A stretch of 64,000 bases of DNA from Tenacibaculum sp. AHE14PA (lineage in GTDB: Bacteria; Bacteroidota; Bacteroidia; Flavobacteriales; Flavobacteriaceae). Below, in pieces: positions 16,472 to 24,958 of the stretch. How positions within the stretch are numbered: position 1 is the first letter of the stretch; the number at the start of each line of letters is the position of its first letter. Under the pieces are notes generated by a model. It made no database searches. It saw only the letters and a program-made list of their open reading frames with translations, and was not told the origin of the DNA. The translations under genes and the position numbers were made by a program. The stretch lies in assembly GCF_019278465.1 (NCBI RefSeq), contig NZ_CP058983.1, positions 1,611,501-1,675,500 of the forward strand, read 5' to 3'.

Positions 16472-16516
16472 TAAAAAAAGCGAACGTTTTTTAACGTTCG
16501 CTTTTTTTATTGATTT
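16465..16516. terminator. Perfect 24-bp inverted repeat, terminator-like
   Basis: Two perfect 24-base arms (16465-16488 and 16493-16516) around a TTTT loop, with core GCGAACGTT / AACGTTCGC and A/T tracts on both flanks. It has the form of a bidirectional intrinsic terminator and insulates purM from the decayed island. It is unusual that no intact gene ends here and that the purM -33 element is within one arm. Confidence 0.7.
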
Positions 16517-16547
16517 ACTGTCCCATCCTGATATATTGTTATACTCA

Positions 16548-17058
16548 ACATTATAAAATGGAATCAAACTACAGAAAGCCTACCAAAAAGGATTTATAGT
16601 TTAAATCTAAAGATTCTACAAAAGTCTGAATAAGGTCTACTAACTAAAACCAAAGCATTAAATAAGTGTGGTATTCAAGTAAACTCTAAAGTTAGAACTT
16701 GATTAAAAAAATACGGTGATTTTGATTATCAATTTTACAATTCACAAATGCATATTCCAAACACCAGCACAGCATCTTTTAGAATTAGAATAATAAGTTA
16801 GGTTGTTAGAGAAGCAAAAAGAACAGAGCTAAATATTTAGCCGTCAGAGATGGTATGAAAGTAATTATATTTGATATGATGATAGATTTTACCAATAAAG
16901 AGTTTAAGATTCTTATCAGAAAAAACAAAAACCCAAGTTATTTTGCCTTAATAACAGACGCGTATTCTAAAAAAATCATGGAATATAAAGTGATGTCACA
17001 TCATAAATTTACATTTTTAAATAAAGAAAACAAATATATCACTCTACTTTTAAACTGA
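16548..17058 (+). pseudogene. IS3-family transposase remnant (OrfA and OrfB fragments)
   Basis: Translating across several frames gives fragments of an IS3-type OrfA: NYRKPTKKDL, TKALNKCGIQ, then LKKYGDFDYQFYNSQMHIP. These are followed by an OrfB (DDE integrase) piece at 16858-17058: YFALITDAYSKKIMEYKVM, the region around the second catalytic Asp of IS3 transposases. Stops and frameshifts interrupt every segment, and most of OrfB, including the third acidic residue, is missing. No terminal inverted repeats were recognised. The element is dead and marks this stretch as a former insertion site. Confidence 0.7.
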
Positions 17059-17324
17059 TAAAAACCACCTAGATTAGTTTAAATAACCTGAACCTTGTTC
17101 ATCTTACCTATTTGAAATATGAATGAAGCATTGTTAACTCATTCATAAGCGCCTTTATTAACTTTATATTAATTATCATTATCAATTTAGTTTACCAAAC
17201 TACAGTTTGTTTTTTAATTTCAAGCTATTTAGTCTAAAAACCTGATCAATTTATATAAATTCAGGTGACTTTATACTTTGAATATTAAAAGGAGATGTAA
17301 AGGTTTCTTTTTTTATTCTTCTTA

Positions 17325-17480
17325 TCTAAAGTTTGTTTACCTATACTATTTTTCTTTTCATCGATACTTAAACACCAATAATCTAATTTTTAAAAATTAG
17401 TAATCTCCTTAAATTATCTTTATTGTGTAGTTTAAAATTTGATTTTCGTTTTATAGTTAAATTTTCTTTTGAAGGGTTAT
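17325..17480 (-). repeat. Diverged repeat R1, copy 1
   Basis: On the minus strand this reads, across frames, as LDYWCLSIDEKKNSIGKQTL preceded by FKLHNKDNLRRLLIF. It is homologous to 17805-17975 and 20020-20190. Copies differ by many substitutions and small indels but keep similar protein words, so they look like old paralogous coding fragments, not a recent mobile repeat. Confidence 0.5.
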
Positions 17481-17516
17481 TTGACAATAAAATTTATTTC
17501 CCCTTTTTGTTTTTAT

Positions 17517-17542
17517 GACTCCTCCCCAGGGGTCATTTTTTT
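17517..17542 (+). terminator. Terminator-like hairpin
   Basis: GACTCC pairs with GGGGTC (one G-T pair) around TCCCCA, followed by ATTTTTTT. The block before it, TTTTTGTTTTTATGACTCC, recurs almost unchanged before the hairpin at 18143. No intact gene precedes it. Confidence 0.55.
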
Positions 17543-17804
17543 ATTTAAAATCTACTGTTATTTAATACTTTCTTTTAATTGTTATATAGTTATTTTTTTC
17601 AACAACTCCCATAGATGCTCTCTTGTAAATTCCTCTTTTATGAAAGTTGTTTTTTGATAAACTAAAATACGATACCAATTAGACGGAATATGAATTTCGA
17701 AAACCAATTAAAATCTATTTTTTTAAATTTTGACACTATATGAACTGTTGCACTCTGTACTTTGAATCATAATTTGATACTTAAAACCTTTATTTAAAAT
17801 TATT

Positions 17805-17975
17805 TTACTACAGTTTATTTATCCTTACTTTTTATTTTTTTTAATCAATACTTTAATACTCTTTATCTCACATTCAAAAACTAGCCTCTCTTACTAAATT
17901 CTCTTTATGGCATAGTTTAAGTTTGAATTAATTATCTTGAATGGGATTTATCAGAAAGGACGGCTTCTTTTCTTT
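17805..17975 (-). repeat. Diverged repeat R1, copy 2
   Basis: The most decayed copy of the R1 coding remnant. The minus strand gives RVLKY, LKKIKSKDK and TVVK between stops, aligning with copy 3 (VDKKTKNKDKQTV) and copy 1. Confidence 0.4.
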
Positions 17976-18142
17976 TCCTCTTTATTTGTGACTTATTATA
18001 AATAACCGTGTCTCAATAGTGTAAAAGTTATTTTATCCCTTTTTAACAATTACCTCTAAATTTTGAAAAAAATAATTAAATTAAAATTTATAAAGTCATT
18101 GACTTCCCCCTTAAAATATTAATCCCCAGTTTTGTTTTTATG

Positions 18143-18166
18143 GCTCCTCCCGCAGGAGCTTTTTTT
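18143..18166 (+). terminator. Terminator-like hairpin
   Basis: GCTCCT / AGGAGC stem with loop CCCGC and TTTTTTT behind it: a well-formed intrinsic terminator without a recognisable gene upstream. Confidence 0.65.
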
Positions 18167-18283
18167 GTTTTAAAACCTACAGGTTTAATAATACTCATTT
18201 ACTCAAGTCTTGGATATAAAAAAACAACACCTTGTGGGAGTTGCTTTGTGCTAAGTAATATTTTTTATGTAATAGCTTTTTAG

Positions 18284-18965
18284 TTAATCCTTAATTATAT
18301 TATTAATTATTTTTATCAATTCTAAATCATGATCATACTTTTCTAATATTTTCTTTATAAAATTAATTTGAGGTTCAAGTTGAATTTTATAATAGTTTTT
18401 TATTAATGTATTCAACTTTTCTAAATTTTGATTGCTCAAGGTGTGAATAAATTATGTCAAACTCTACTATTAAAAATTTCCATTGAGAATAAATTGGGAG
18501 ATTTATTAAAATTATTATCTTTAAAATCTTCCGGATCTTTGTATTCAAATATTACATTAACAAAATCTATTAATGCTGTTTTACCTGTGTTTTACCTTTC
18601 TTTATTTCTCTGTAATCCTCTTTAAGGGATTTAAATAGATCAAGTGCTATTTGAAAATTTCTATCATATTTTTGATTGTCAATTTCATTCTCAAGTAATC
18701 TGGATTATGTTTCATTAGCTTTTATTTGTTCTTTAAAAGAAATGTAAACTAATACTGCTCCTATTAAATTTATTATTGACGCTGTTATTCCTCCAATTGC
18801 ATCTCCAATCTGTCCTGTTTCACTAAAATTAAAATTTTTTAAAATAAATGGTCTTGTAAAAACATAAGTACTTGTAAACAATATAACGCCAATTACAAAA
18901 ACATATTATTTAAATTTTTGAAGTTTTTTTCTCTTTTAAGATATAAGTATATTCTTTTCACTTAA
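18284..18965 (-). pseudogene. Decayed putative phage abortive-infection (AbiC-like) protein
   Basis: Read on the minus strand with several frameshifts, the fragments line up as one protein: VFVIGVILFTSTYVF (membrane helix), FSETGQIGDAIGGI, INLIGAVLVYISFKEQIKANE (second helix), LLENEIDNQKYDRNF, then FVNVIFEYKDPEDF and a C-terminal piece NLEKLNTLIKNYYKIQL to IINNIIKD. The GQIGDAIGGI ... VLVYISFKEQIKANE signature is that of the putative phage abortive infection family (putAbiC, Pfam PF16872, by memory). At least one in-frame stop after KANET and two frameshifts make it inactive. Assignment rests on motif recognition only. Confidence 0.6.
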
Positions 18966-19030
18966 CACAATTATGTCAATGAACTTTTTATTTTTAAAGG
19001 TTCTGAAAACCTACAGTTTAAATTCTCTTA
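18955..19030 (-). repeat. Diverged repeat R2, copy 1
   Basis: Homologous to 21203-21290. The minus strand reads FRTFKNKKFIDIIVLSE. In both copies the word ACAATTATGTC is followed by a region ending near CTAC(A/T)GTTT. Confidence 0.45.
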
Positions 19031-19086
19031 CGTGCTCAATACTTTCTTTAGCTTGTGGTAACCCCCTCTTTCATATAGCTAATTAT

Positions 19087-19200
19087 TTATTCCCTATTTT
19101 TTCTATTAGGGACGTTAATTAATTCCTGTGCCAATGCTATTATGTTGCTTGTAGGAGAAAGTTTGTTTCTAATATCTGCTAATAAATTTTCGTTACCCAT
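19087..19200 (-). pseudogene. Short ORF remnant, 37 codons
   Basis: ATG 19200 to TAA 19087 encodes MGNENLLADIRNKLSP and then a helical stretch (IIALAQELINVPN). Beyond the stop the same frame continues with IISYMKEGV, so this may be the 5' part of a broken gene. The DIRNKLSP word recalls helical signalling domains, but no family can be assigned. No promoter is evident. Confidence 0.3.
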
Positions 19201-19457
19201 AAACTACAGTTATTATAGTTTGTAAGTTTTATTAACCTTTTCATCTAATGTTTAATTCTATATAAATTCGGGGGACTTTATATTTGAGTATTAAAGGGAA
19301 TCAGTAATGGTTCATTTTCTTTTTTATTTCTAAAAACATTTACTTACTTCTAGTACCATCCAAATTAAAAAACTAGCACCTCTAACATAGTCAAGCCCTT
19401 TTACGAAGAGTTTTTCTTCTTATAAAACCTACAGTTTGTTGTGTTAATTCAACTCTA

Positions 19458-19757
19458 TTATTCGGTTATGATAAAAGAAAATGTTTTTTTTTCTAAATGT
19501 ATTTTAAAGCAACCTCTGAAATGAACCAATAAAGACCTAAGAGTAAAATGCATTGCCCCATATTTTCTCTCTCCTTTTCTAAAACTATCGGGTTCATCTT
19601 TTTTTAAGTTTAGAAGGTTATTTGCGGTTTTAGCAAAAATAAACCTACCATAAATATCTAATTTGAATAAAAGTATTCTGTGACTAATAGATGATTCTAC
19701 ACTTTTTATTCGTCTTACTATGATTGTAGCCCCTTCAATTGTTACTCTAAATTTATT
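19458..19757 (-). pseudogene. 5'-truncated coding remnant of unknown family
   Basis: A stop-free stretch of 99 codons lacking a usable ATG at its start. It contains VTIEGATIIVRRIKSVE, LLFKLDIYGRFIFAKTANN and a basic C-terminus (RKGERKYGAMHF). Coding-like composition over this length in a region otherwise full of stops suggests a truncated gene. A second fragment upstream (about 19900-19990 minus, EEYFEEEFPKCKKLNGDDYV) may belong to the same or a neighbouring lost gene. The family is not recognised. Confidence 0.4.
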
Positions 19758-20019
19758 TTAAAATTACGACAATTAAAGAAAATACTTCAATAACATTTAT
19801 GTGATCTTTATTAAAGTACTTAGTTACCTTATATCTTGTTGTTAAATATACTTTACGCAATTTAGCTGAAGTAAGTTATTGAATTCAAATACATAATCGT
19901 CTCCATTTAGTTTTTTACATTTTGGAAATTCTTCTTCAAAATATTCTTCTAATACTTATCTAACTGTTATATTGTTTATAATAGTTTCTACAGTTTTAAT
20001 TCTACTTTGTTGACTGAAG

Positions 20020-20190
20020 TACCCACTGTTTGCTTATCCTTATTCTTTGTTTTTTTATCGACACTTAAATACCATTTATCTAATTTTTAAAAATTCAACC
20101 ATCTTCTTAAATTATATTTAATGCATAGTTTAAAATTTGATTTTTCGTTTATATAGTTTAGTTGGTTATTTGATTTAAAAAGAAGCATTA
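20020..20190 (-). repeat. Diverged repeat R1, copy 3
   Basis: The best-preserved R1 copy. The minus strand gives FKLCIKYNLRRWLNF and LDKWYLSVDKKTKNKDKQTV, followed by GTSVNKVELKL. Stops and frameshifts remain, so it is not a functional gene. Confidence 0.5.
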
Positions 20191-20211
20191 CTTTGATGGA
20201 ATGCTTCTTTT
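20177..20211 (+). terminator. Terminator-like hairpin
   Basis: AAAGAAGCATT / AATGCTTCTTT stem (11 bp) with a ten-base loop and TTCCTTTTT behind it. It follows R1 copy 3; a decayed counterpart lies near 17960. Confidence 0.6.
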
Positions 20212-20709
20212 CCTTTTTACTACAATTATTTTGATATTCTGTTAAGTCTATAAACATTTATAGGATATCTTCCTAAATCTTTTGTTGTGTTTGTTTTTAA
20301 TTTCATATCTCTTTTATTACTGTTTTTAATCATATTTTAGTTCTAATTTAAGTACTCCAGACAACTGTGCATAAAACGCCTTTTCATTCTTTGGTTGACT
20401 GGAATATCTACAATTATTTTAATATTCGTTTTCTAAAATTTTTGACAATAAAAATGAGCTTCAATTTGAAGATCTTGTGGTAAATTTCATTCAACTATTT
20501 ATTATTTAATGATAGGTATTACTACACTTGTACCTAAAAACCTGAACCTTATTAAATTCTCTCAAAATTACAGTCACTAATTCCTCAATTTTATAACGTA
20601 ATTAGAAAAATATAATGCTTAATTGAATAGCTATTATCCTTTTTTTTATTAAAGGTGGAATCCGAAAAACCTAATTTAAATAGAGTAGGTCATTTTAAAT
20701 TATATAAAT
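20212..20709. other. Gene-free stretch
   Basis: AT-rich sequence with internal echoes (CTACAATTATTTTGATATTC near 20220 and CTACAATTATTTTAATATTC near 20410). No coding frame, RNA gene or clear promoter is recognised. Confidence 0.5.
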
Positions 20710-21051
20710 ATGAAACAACTATCAATTTATCCATTAAGTTTATCTATTAGTAAAACCAATACAACTGTACCTCAGGCAACATTAGTCTTTTCAGCAGAAA
20801 AAAGAATAAGCGAAAACACAATCACCGTAACTATTACTAATGGTGAAACTGTCTATAAATTTACATCTAAAGATTTAAATAAACATATATCAGTAGGAAC
20901 AATTACAAATGGATCTGGATACTTTAAATTAATTGAAGATAAAAATTTAAATGCATACGTTATCACATTTAGTGGATATGTTGTAAACGCTACCAAGGGA
21001 ACAGTTAATAATGCAATAGTAGCATATATTACAGGGAAATTACCTAGTTAG
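20710..21051 (+). CDS. Small hypothetical protein, intact
   Basis: 113 residues, one of the few intact frames in the island. The sequence alternates polar and hydrophobic residues (TITVTITNGETVYKFTSKDL, YVITFSGYVVNAT), suggesting an all-beta fold. There is no signal peptide, no cysteine and no recognised domain. The start has MKQLSIYPLSLSISK. Coding appearance is better than the surrounding DNA and the frame is clean, so it is probably expressed. No neighbour suggests a role; a lectin-like or carrier-like beta protein is possible but unproven. Confidence 0.55.
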   Translation: MKQLSIYPLSLSISKTNTTVPQATLVFSAEKRISENTITVTITNGETVYKFTSKDLNKHISVGTITNGSGYFKLIEDKNLNAYVITFSGYVVNATKGTVNNAIVAYITGKLPS

Positions 21052-21365
21052 AGCCATATAATCTATACATAACTTTTAGAGTATTATTAAGTTTAAATTT
21101 ATCGAAGGGACTTCTATTTTTTTATTTATCAATATAAATCATTTATAGATAGCAGATATAATTATCATATTTTTTATAACTTAAATAAATAATCTTTATA
21201 AAAATATTTTTACTTAGTACAATTATGTCTATAAACTTCTTTAAATTTTAAAGCATCTGAAAATCTACTGTTTTTATAATTTATGATTTTACCTTACTTT
21301 TATTACGATTTTTTCCTCTCTAACTAAATTTAAAACTTAATTTTTAACAGCTTGAGACTTACATT
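21052..21365. other. Gene-free stretch with repeat R2 copy 2
   Basis: Contains the second R2 copy (21203-21290; minus-strand coding echo KFIDIIVLSK). No intact gene or clear promoter is seen. Its last part is the presumed upstream region of the bacteriocin-like frame. Confidence 0.45.
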
Positions 21366-21564
21366 ATGCTGAAAAAAAAATCCTATTCTAAATAAATCAG
21401 AAAAAAAAATTAATAGAAGTAATCGTCCTGGCAGCCTACAAAGATGTTATGACCCAAACTTACATTGTTGGACCACTTCTAATCTAGCTCAAAATAATTC
21501 ATCTTGTGGAGAAACCTATGCTACTAGCTGTCAATACCATTATGCATCTGGCTGCTGTATCTAA
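21366..21564 (+). pseudogene. Frameshifted Cys-rich bacteriocin-like (RiPP) precursor
   Basis: ATG 21366 is followed by a run of nine A; in the given frame translation stops after nine codons. With eight A the frame would give 65 residues: a leader MLKKNPILNKSEKKIN, then a core with RCYDPNLHCW, SSCGETYATSCQYHYA and SGCCI at the end. The leader resembles the LNKxEQKxIxGG leaders of Bacteroidota bacteriocin-like peptides, although the double glycine is degenerate. The core has six or seven cysteines. A good terminator follows at 21569. It may be a recent pseudogene, slippage-expressed, or a sequencing error in the A-run. Confidence 0.55.
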
Positions 21565-21568
21565 AACT

Positions 21569-21592
21569 AAGCGAACTTAGGTTCGCTTTTTT
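21569..21592 (+). terminator. Intrinsic terminator after the bacteriocin-like frame
   Basis: AAGCGAAC / GTTCGCTT, eight perfect base pairs, loop TTAG, then a T-tract. It begins five bases after the stop codon at 21562-21564. Confidence 0.8.
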
Positions 21593-21786
21593 ATATCTCT
21601 CATTCTGCAGTTAAAATTCTATTAATTTTTATTTAGGGCATATATTTAGCTGTTTCTCATTTTATGTTTTCCTACTTTAATTAACCCTTAGTTTTTCCCA
21701 TTTCATCTAAACTTTTATTTGTGTTTATCTAAAAAAAATATAATTATTAATGTCACAAACTACATTGCAGAATAAATAACATAATT

Positions 21787-21951
21787 ATGAAATCTAAACC
21801 GACATTAGTAAGACTTATTAAAGTATTAGGTAATAAATACATTCTTAAATTCCCAATACTTAAACTTAAAATAACTGTTGATAAAGACTATTACACTAAT
21901 ATATCAAACAAACCAGATGAATATAAATTCCTTGTATATCCTTACAACTAA
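21787..21951 (+). CDS. Small basic protein, 54 residues
   Basis: ATG 21787 to TAA 21949-21951. The product begins MKSKPTLVRLIKVLGNKYIL, is basic in its first half and more acidic and Tyr-rich in its second (DKDYYTNISNKPDEYKF). The frame is clean in a region where most frames are broken. No signal peptide or known motif is visible. It lies 146 bases before the STAS-domain gene in the same direction and could be cotranscribed. Function is unknown. Confidence 0.4.
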   Translation: MKSKPTLVRLIKVLGNKYILKFPILKLKITVDKDYYTNISNKPDEYKFLVYPYN

Positions 21952-22097
21952 ACAAACCAGAAACATATCTACAAGTTTTTAATTATCAATTAACTTCTAC
22001 CACTTACCTACATAAAAATGTAGTTAATCTAAAGAAACACATACAAGTTTATTTAAATCAGATATTTACAAAACATTAACAATTAAAACACATAATC

Positions 22098-22367
22098 ATG
22101 GCTTTACAAATCTCAAATAAAAAAGGAATTTTTCACTTAAAAGGTAAAATTAATTGTTCGACGGTTAAATCTTTTATTACTCATTTTGAACACTATATTT
22201 CAAGGAACAAAAAAACAATTATAAACATCGATAAAATTAAAGAGATTGATTCTGATGGCCTTAATGGTATAAAAAAATTGATGAAAATTGCTCTTAGAAA
22301 CAAAAATAAATTTTTCACTGTAGGTCGTGGAGCTAGAGACATTTATGATCATTTTGATTTAGCATAA
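22098..22367 (+). CDS. STAS-domain protein with Asp at the phospho-Ser position
   Basis: 89 residues, essentially one STAS domain. Features: an initial beta hairpin (FHLKGKINC), then IINIDKIKEIDSDGLNGIKKLM (about 40-62), which aligns with the SpoIIAA loop DSSGLG. The position phosphorylated in SpoIIAA-type antagonists is Asp here (DSDG). STAS proteins act as anti-anti-sigma factors or scaffold partners of switch kinases. No kinase, phosphatase or sigma factor is near. With Asp at that site it may be locked in a phospho-like state or bind without phosphorylation. A complete, intact frame at the right edge of the island. Confidence 0.65.
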   Translation: MALQISNKKGIFHLKGKINCSTVKSFITHFEHYISRNKKTIINIDKIKEIDSDGLNGIKKLMKIALRNKNKFFTVGRGARDIYDHFDLA

Positions 22368-22586
22368 TTATTCTAATGTTTTAATAGCTTATCTATACTT
22401 ATTTTCTGATCATAGATTCATTTCTATTACAAAGGGTAACTAACTAATAAACAGTGTTTTTTTTATAAAAAAAATAATAAAAACAACTAAAATAAAGGGC
22501 GCAGCTTTCTTTTTCTATAAAATTAAAAAAGAGTGAAAACACCCTTGTTGTGCAAAGGAATTCTTTTTGCAAAAAAAGAGTTTTTC

Positions 22587-24770
22587 TTACTTCGTAAATA
22601 ACAATTCTCTATACTTTGTTAAAGGCCATAAATTATCATCAACCATAAGCTCTAGCTTATCGCAATGATAACGAATCTCAGCAAAAAAAGGTTTTACTTT
22701 ATCGCAATAACTATCTGCATTTTCTTGACCAATGAGTTTGTTTGATTTTTTCCGTTCTTCGGTCATTTTTTCAATTTTCGAGTTAATTTCCGCTATATGA
22801 ATCGATATTATTTTAATTAAATCAATCTGTTCTTTAGCATATTTCTCAAACCCTTTTCCGAAAATTTCCTTTAACCCTTTTACATTTTCTATCAATGTAT
22901 TTTGATATTGAATTGCAGTAGGAATTACATGGTTTCTTGCAATATCTCCTAAAACCCTACTTTCTATTTGAATGCGCTTAGCATATTCTTCTAATTCAAT
23001 TTCGTGACGAGCAGCTACCTCTACTTTATTCATCACATTCATTTCTGTAAAAAGTGCTATTGCTTTTTTAGAAGCTTTAGCTTTCAAAGCTTGAGGAGTC
23101 GTTTTATTATTACTTAAACCCCTTCTTAAAGCTTCTTTTTCCCATGCTTCACCATAACCATCACCTTCAAACCTAATTTTCTTTGAAGCTTTAATATACT
23201 CTCGCAGCACATTAAAAACAGCCTCATCTTTTTTCAACTTTTTAGTATCTATCAAGTCATCAACCTCTATTTTAAATTCTTTTAACTGTTTCGCTATAAT
23301 CGTATTTAAAACTGTCATTGGCCCAGCACAATTAGACCAAGAACCAACAGCTCGTAGTTCGAATTTATTTCCAGTGAAAGCAAAAGGAGATGTTCTATTT
23401 CTATCTGTATTATCTAATAATATTTCAGGAATTTTACCTACGATATTTAACTTCAAGTCTGTTTTTTCTTGTGGTGACAGCTTTCCTTTTGTAACATTTT
23501 CTAACTCATCTAAAACTTCAGACAATTGCGAACCTATAAATACAGATATAATTGCTGGCGGAGCTTCATTTGCCCCTAATCGATGATCATTACTCGCACT
23601 TGCAATTGAAGCCCTTATTAATTCTTCGTAATCATGAACTGCTTTTATAGTGTTTACAAAAAAGGTTAAAAATTGTAAATTTTTCATTGGTGTTTTACCA
23701 GGACTCAATAAATTAATTCCGGTATTTGTTGCCAAAGACCAATTATTATGCTTACCCGAACCATTAATTCCTTTAAATGGTTTTTCGTGAAATAGTACTT
23801 TAAATTGATGACGTTGCGATACTTTTTCCATCACATCCATTAATAACGAATTATGATCTACTGCTAAATTTGCTTCTTCGAAAATTGGTGCTAATTCAAA
23901 CTGGTTCGGAGCAACTTCATTATGGCGTGTTTTTACAGGGATTCCTAACAACATACATTCCTGCTCCAAATCACGCATAAAACTCATCACTCTATCAGGA
24001 ATAGACCCGAAATAATGATCATCTAATTGTTGTCCTTTTGCAGGTGAATGTCCTAACAAAGTTCTACCAGTCATCATTAAATCAGGACGCGCAGACATTA
24101 AAGCTGTATCTATTAAAAAATATTCTTGCTCCCAGCCCAAAGTAGCATTTACTTTCGATACATTTTTATCGAAATACTTACAAACCGCCGTTGCAGCTGT
24201 ATCCACAGCCTGCAAAGCCCTAAGCAAGGGAGCTTTATTATCTAAAGCTTCACCTGTATACGCTACAAAAACAGTTGGAATACATAATGTTGTACCATAT
24301 ATAAATGCGGGCGATGTTGGGTCCCAAGCTGTATAACCACGGGCCTCAAATGTATTTCTAATTCCGCCATGCGGAAAACTAGACGCGTCTGGTTCTTGCT
24401 GCACTAATTGCTCTCCATCAAAACGCTCCATTGCACCACCTCCTTCAATGGTGTCAAAAAAAGCATCGTGCTTTTCAGCTGTAGCACCCGTTAACGGCTG
24501 AAACCAATGTGTATAATGTGTTGCTCCTTTAGACAACGCCCAATCTTTCATACTGACCGCTATTTGATCGGCAACTTTTCTATCTATTTTACTTCCAAAT
24601 TCAATTGCGTCCTTAACACTCTGATAAGCATCTCTAGTCATATACTGACGTATGGCTTGTTCATTAAAAACATTTTTCCCGAACAATTCAGAGCGACGTC
24701 CTTTTTCTTCTATAAAAACTGGTTTTCTATGTAAAGTTTCTTTTAAAGCGCTAAATCTTAAAGTTGACAT
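22587..24770 (-). CDS. glnN: Glutamine synthetase type III
   Basis: 727 residues from ATG 24770 (MSTLRFSALKETLHRK; an upstream in-frame codon at 24797 is not conserved-looking). It makes glutamine from glutamate, ammonia and ATP. The length of over 700 residues and an N-terminal region unlike GSI, with GKHNNWSLAT and FNGSGKHNN-type motif (written here as NGSGKHNNWS), identify GSIII, common in Bacteroidota and cyanobacteria. The catalytic region has EVAPNQFELAPIFEEAN and RTSPFAFTGNKFELRAVG. It is divergent from a type II enzyme 188 bases away. Confidence 0.9.
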   Translation of the reverse strand: MSTLRFSALKETLHRKPVFIEEKGRRSELFGKNVFNEQAIRQYMTRDAYQSVKDAIEFGSKIDRKVADQIAVSMKDWALSKGATHYTHWFQPLTGATAEKHDAFFDTIEGGGAMERFDGEQLVQQEPDASSFPHGGIRNTFEARGYTAWDPTSPAFIYGTTLCIPTVFVAYTGEALDNKAPLLRALQAVDTAATAVCKYFDKNVSKVNATLGWEQEYFLIDTALMSARPDLMMTGRTLLGHSPAKGQQLDDHYFGSIPDRVMSFMRDLEQECMLLGIPVKTRHNEVAPNQFELAPIFEEANLAVDHNSLLMDVMEKVSQRHQFKVLFHEKPFKGINGSGKHNNWSLATNTGINLLSPGKTPMKNLQFLTFFVNTIKAVHDYEELIRASIASASNDHRLGANEAPPAIISVFIGSQLSEVLDELENVTKGKLSPQEKTDLKLNIVGKIPEILLDNTDRNRTSPFAFTGNKFELRAVGSWSNCAGPMTVLNTIIAKQLKEFKIEVDDLIDTKKLKKDEAVFNVLREYIKASKKIRFEGDGYGEAWEKEALRRGLSNNKTTPQALKAKASKKAIALFTEMNVMNKVEVAARHEIELEEYAKRIQIESRVLGDIARNHVIPTAIQYQNTLIENVKGLKEIFGKGFEKYAKEQIDLIKIISIHIAEINSKIEKMTEERKKSNKLIGQENADSYCDKVKPFFAEIRYHCDKLELMVDDNLWPLTKYRELLFTK

Positions 24771-24794
24771 TATATATGGTGTAAAATTCGATAT

Positions 24795-24802
24795 CAAAAA
24801 TA
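24795..24802 (-). promoter_or_regulatory. -7 box TATTTTTG for GSIII
   Basis: A perfect TAnnTTTG element on the minus strand, 24 bases before ATG 24770. The 188-base divergent region 24771-24958 is the likely site of nitrogen control of both glutamine synthetase genes; no known operator was recognised. Confidence 0.45.
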
Positions 24803-24958
24803 CAAAATATAATCTATTCTGAATAAGACCCCCTAAAAAATAGGGTCAAAATTAAATTAAAGTTAATTTTCAAAGTTTTACCCCTATAAATTTTAATATT
24901 AAATATAAAATATTCATTTTTGCATTGAATTTGATTATAAACACATTCCGATATTATC

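Larger units (their letters stand above)
17059..18283. other. Gene-free decayed DNA with diverged repeats
   Basis: No intact gene is supported over 1.2 kb. The stretch is very AT-rich and contains two terminator-like hairpins (17517 and 18143), two copies of a diverged coding remnant (17325-17480, 17805-17975), and short recurring words such as CTACAGTTT. A block at 17256-17320 recurs at 19258-19320. Open frames here (for example 17469-17657) have no recognisable features. Confidence 0.6.

Noticed and set aside
16855..17058. An intact small gene at the IS remnant
   Set aside because: The sequence is an internal piece of an IS3 OrfB, with no upstream or downstream continuity.
17469..17657. 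62-codon plus-strand frame
   Set aside because: No signal, motif or promoter; it spans a terminator-like hairpin and lies in decayed DNA.
18428..18625. 65-codon plus-strand frame
   Set aside because: Antisense to the frameshifted AbiC-like remnant, which explains its openness.
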